DNA of 64,000 nt from Marivita sp046592965 (GTDB lineage: Bacteria > Pseudomonadota > Alphaproteobacteria > Rhodobacterales > Rhodobacteraceae). This document shows positions 62,170-64,000 of this stretch, in pieces (within the stretch, counting starts at the first letter, position 1; each line of letters opens with the position of its first letter). A program made the position numbers and the translations under genes. Location of the stretch: assembly GCF_046592965.1 (NCBI RefSeq), contig NZ_JBISBV010000002.1:1-64000 (forward strand), in the 5' to 3' direction. The notes beneath the pieces were generated by a model. It was not told where the DNA came from. It was given only the letters and a program-made list of their open reading frames with translations, and made no database searches.

Positions 62170-62192
62170 GCCCCGCCTCGACAGGAGCACAC

Positions 62193-64000
<1,808 letters not shown>

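Overview
This 64 kb window is chromosomal DNA of an alphaproteobacterium, most likely a marine member of the Rhodobacterales (Roseobacter group). The basis is the gene content and arrangement: a dnaG-rpoD pair with an alphaproteobacterial-type RpoD, an Mrp antiporter with fused A and B subunits, a STAS-MlaE lipid transporter, a PhnDCEE transporter, a glycerol-3-phosphate/sugar ABC operon, and amine demethylase clusters. G+C looks high and fairly even. I cannot name the genus. I see no rRNA, CRISPR array, insertion sequence or prophage gene. One tRNA (Gly, TCC) is present. The rpoD gene runs off the right edge.

Layout. (1) 0.3-9.9 kb is a catabolic island: a GMC oxidoreductase, an MFS exporter, two paralogous trimethylamine-dehydrogenase-like flavoproteins, an MttB-family methyltransferase without pyrrolysine, and a divergent TetR regulator with palindromic operators. 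Together they suggest breakdown of an N-methylated (betaine-like) compound. (2) 10.4-29 kb is an exopolysaccharide locus. It begins with a beta-helix/RTX-type secreted protein and two divergent GNAT paralogues. It then has a nearly complete Wzx/Wzy-type set: initiating sugar transferase, MurJ-like flippase, polymerase, chain-length/co-polymerase protein, outer-membrane export protein, PslG-like hydrolase, polysaccharide deacetylase, three glycosyltransferases and a sulfotransferase. The product may be a sulfated, partly deacetylated polymer. (3) 29.5-35.4 kb is an Mrp Na+(K+)/H+ antiporter operon, mnhA(B)CDEFG. (4) 35.9-40.2 kb is a phospholipid (Mla-type) ABC importer with MCE protein and lipoprotein.

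(5) 40.6-45.6 kb is a PhnDCEE transporter followed by an atypical HAD hydrolase, with a convergent small-molecule kinase whose stop codon overlaps that of the HAD gene. (6) 45.7-54.5 kb holds a PNPOx-like protein, a TPP-dependent enzyme, a divergent ugpBAEC-type operon, tRNA-Gly and an MsbA-type ABC exporter. (7) 55.0-58.0 kb is an orphan set of three Tad pseudopilin-like genes including a von Willebrand A protein. (8) 58.3-64 kb has glutamate dehydrogenase, a small periplasmic protein, DNA primase and the primary sigma factor.

The best candidates for undescribed biology are the corrinoid-less MttB/dual-flavoprotein demethylation cluster, the PhnDCEE-HAD-kinase set, and the polysaccharide locus with its degenerate co-polymerase domain, extended initiating transferase and paired GNAT proteins. 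All functional statements rest on reading motifs and gene order; no database search was possible.
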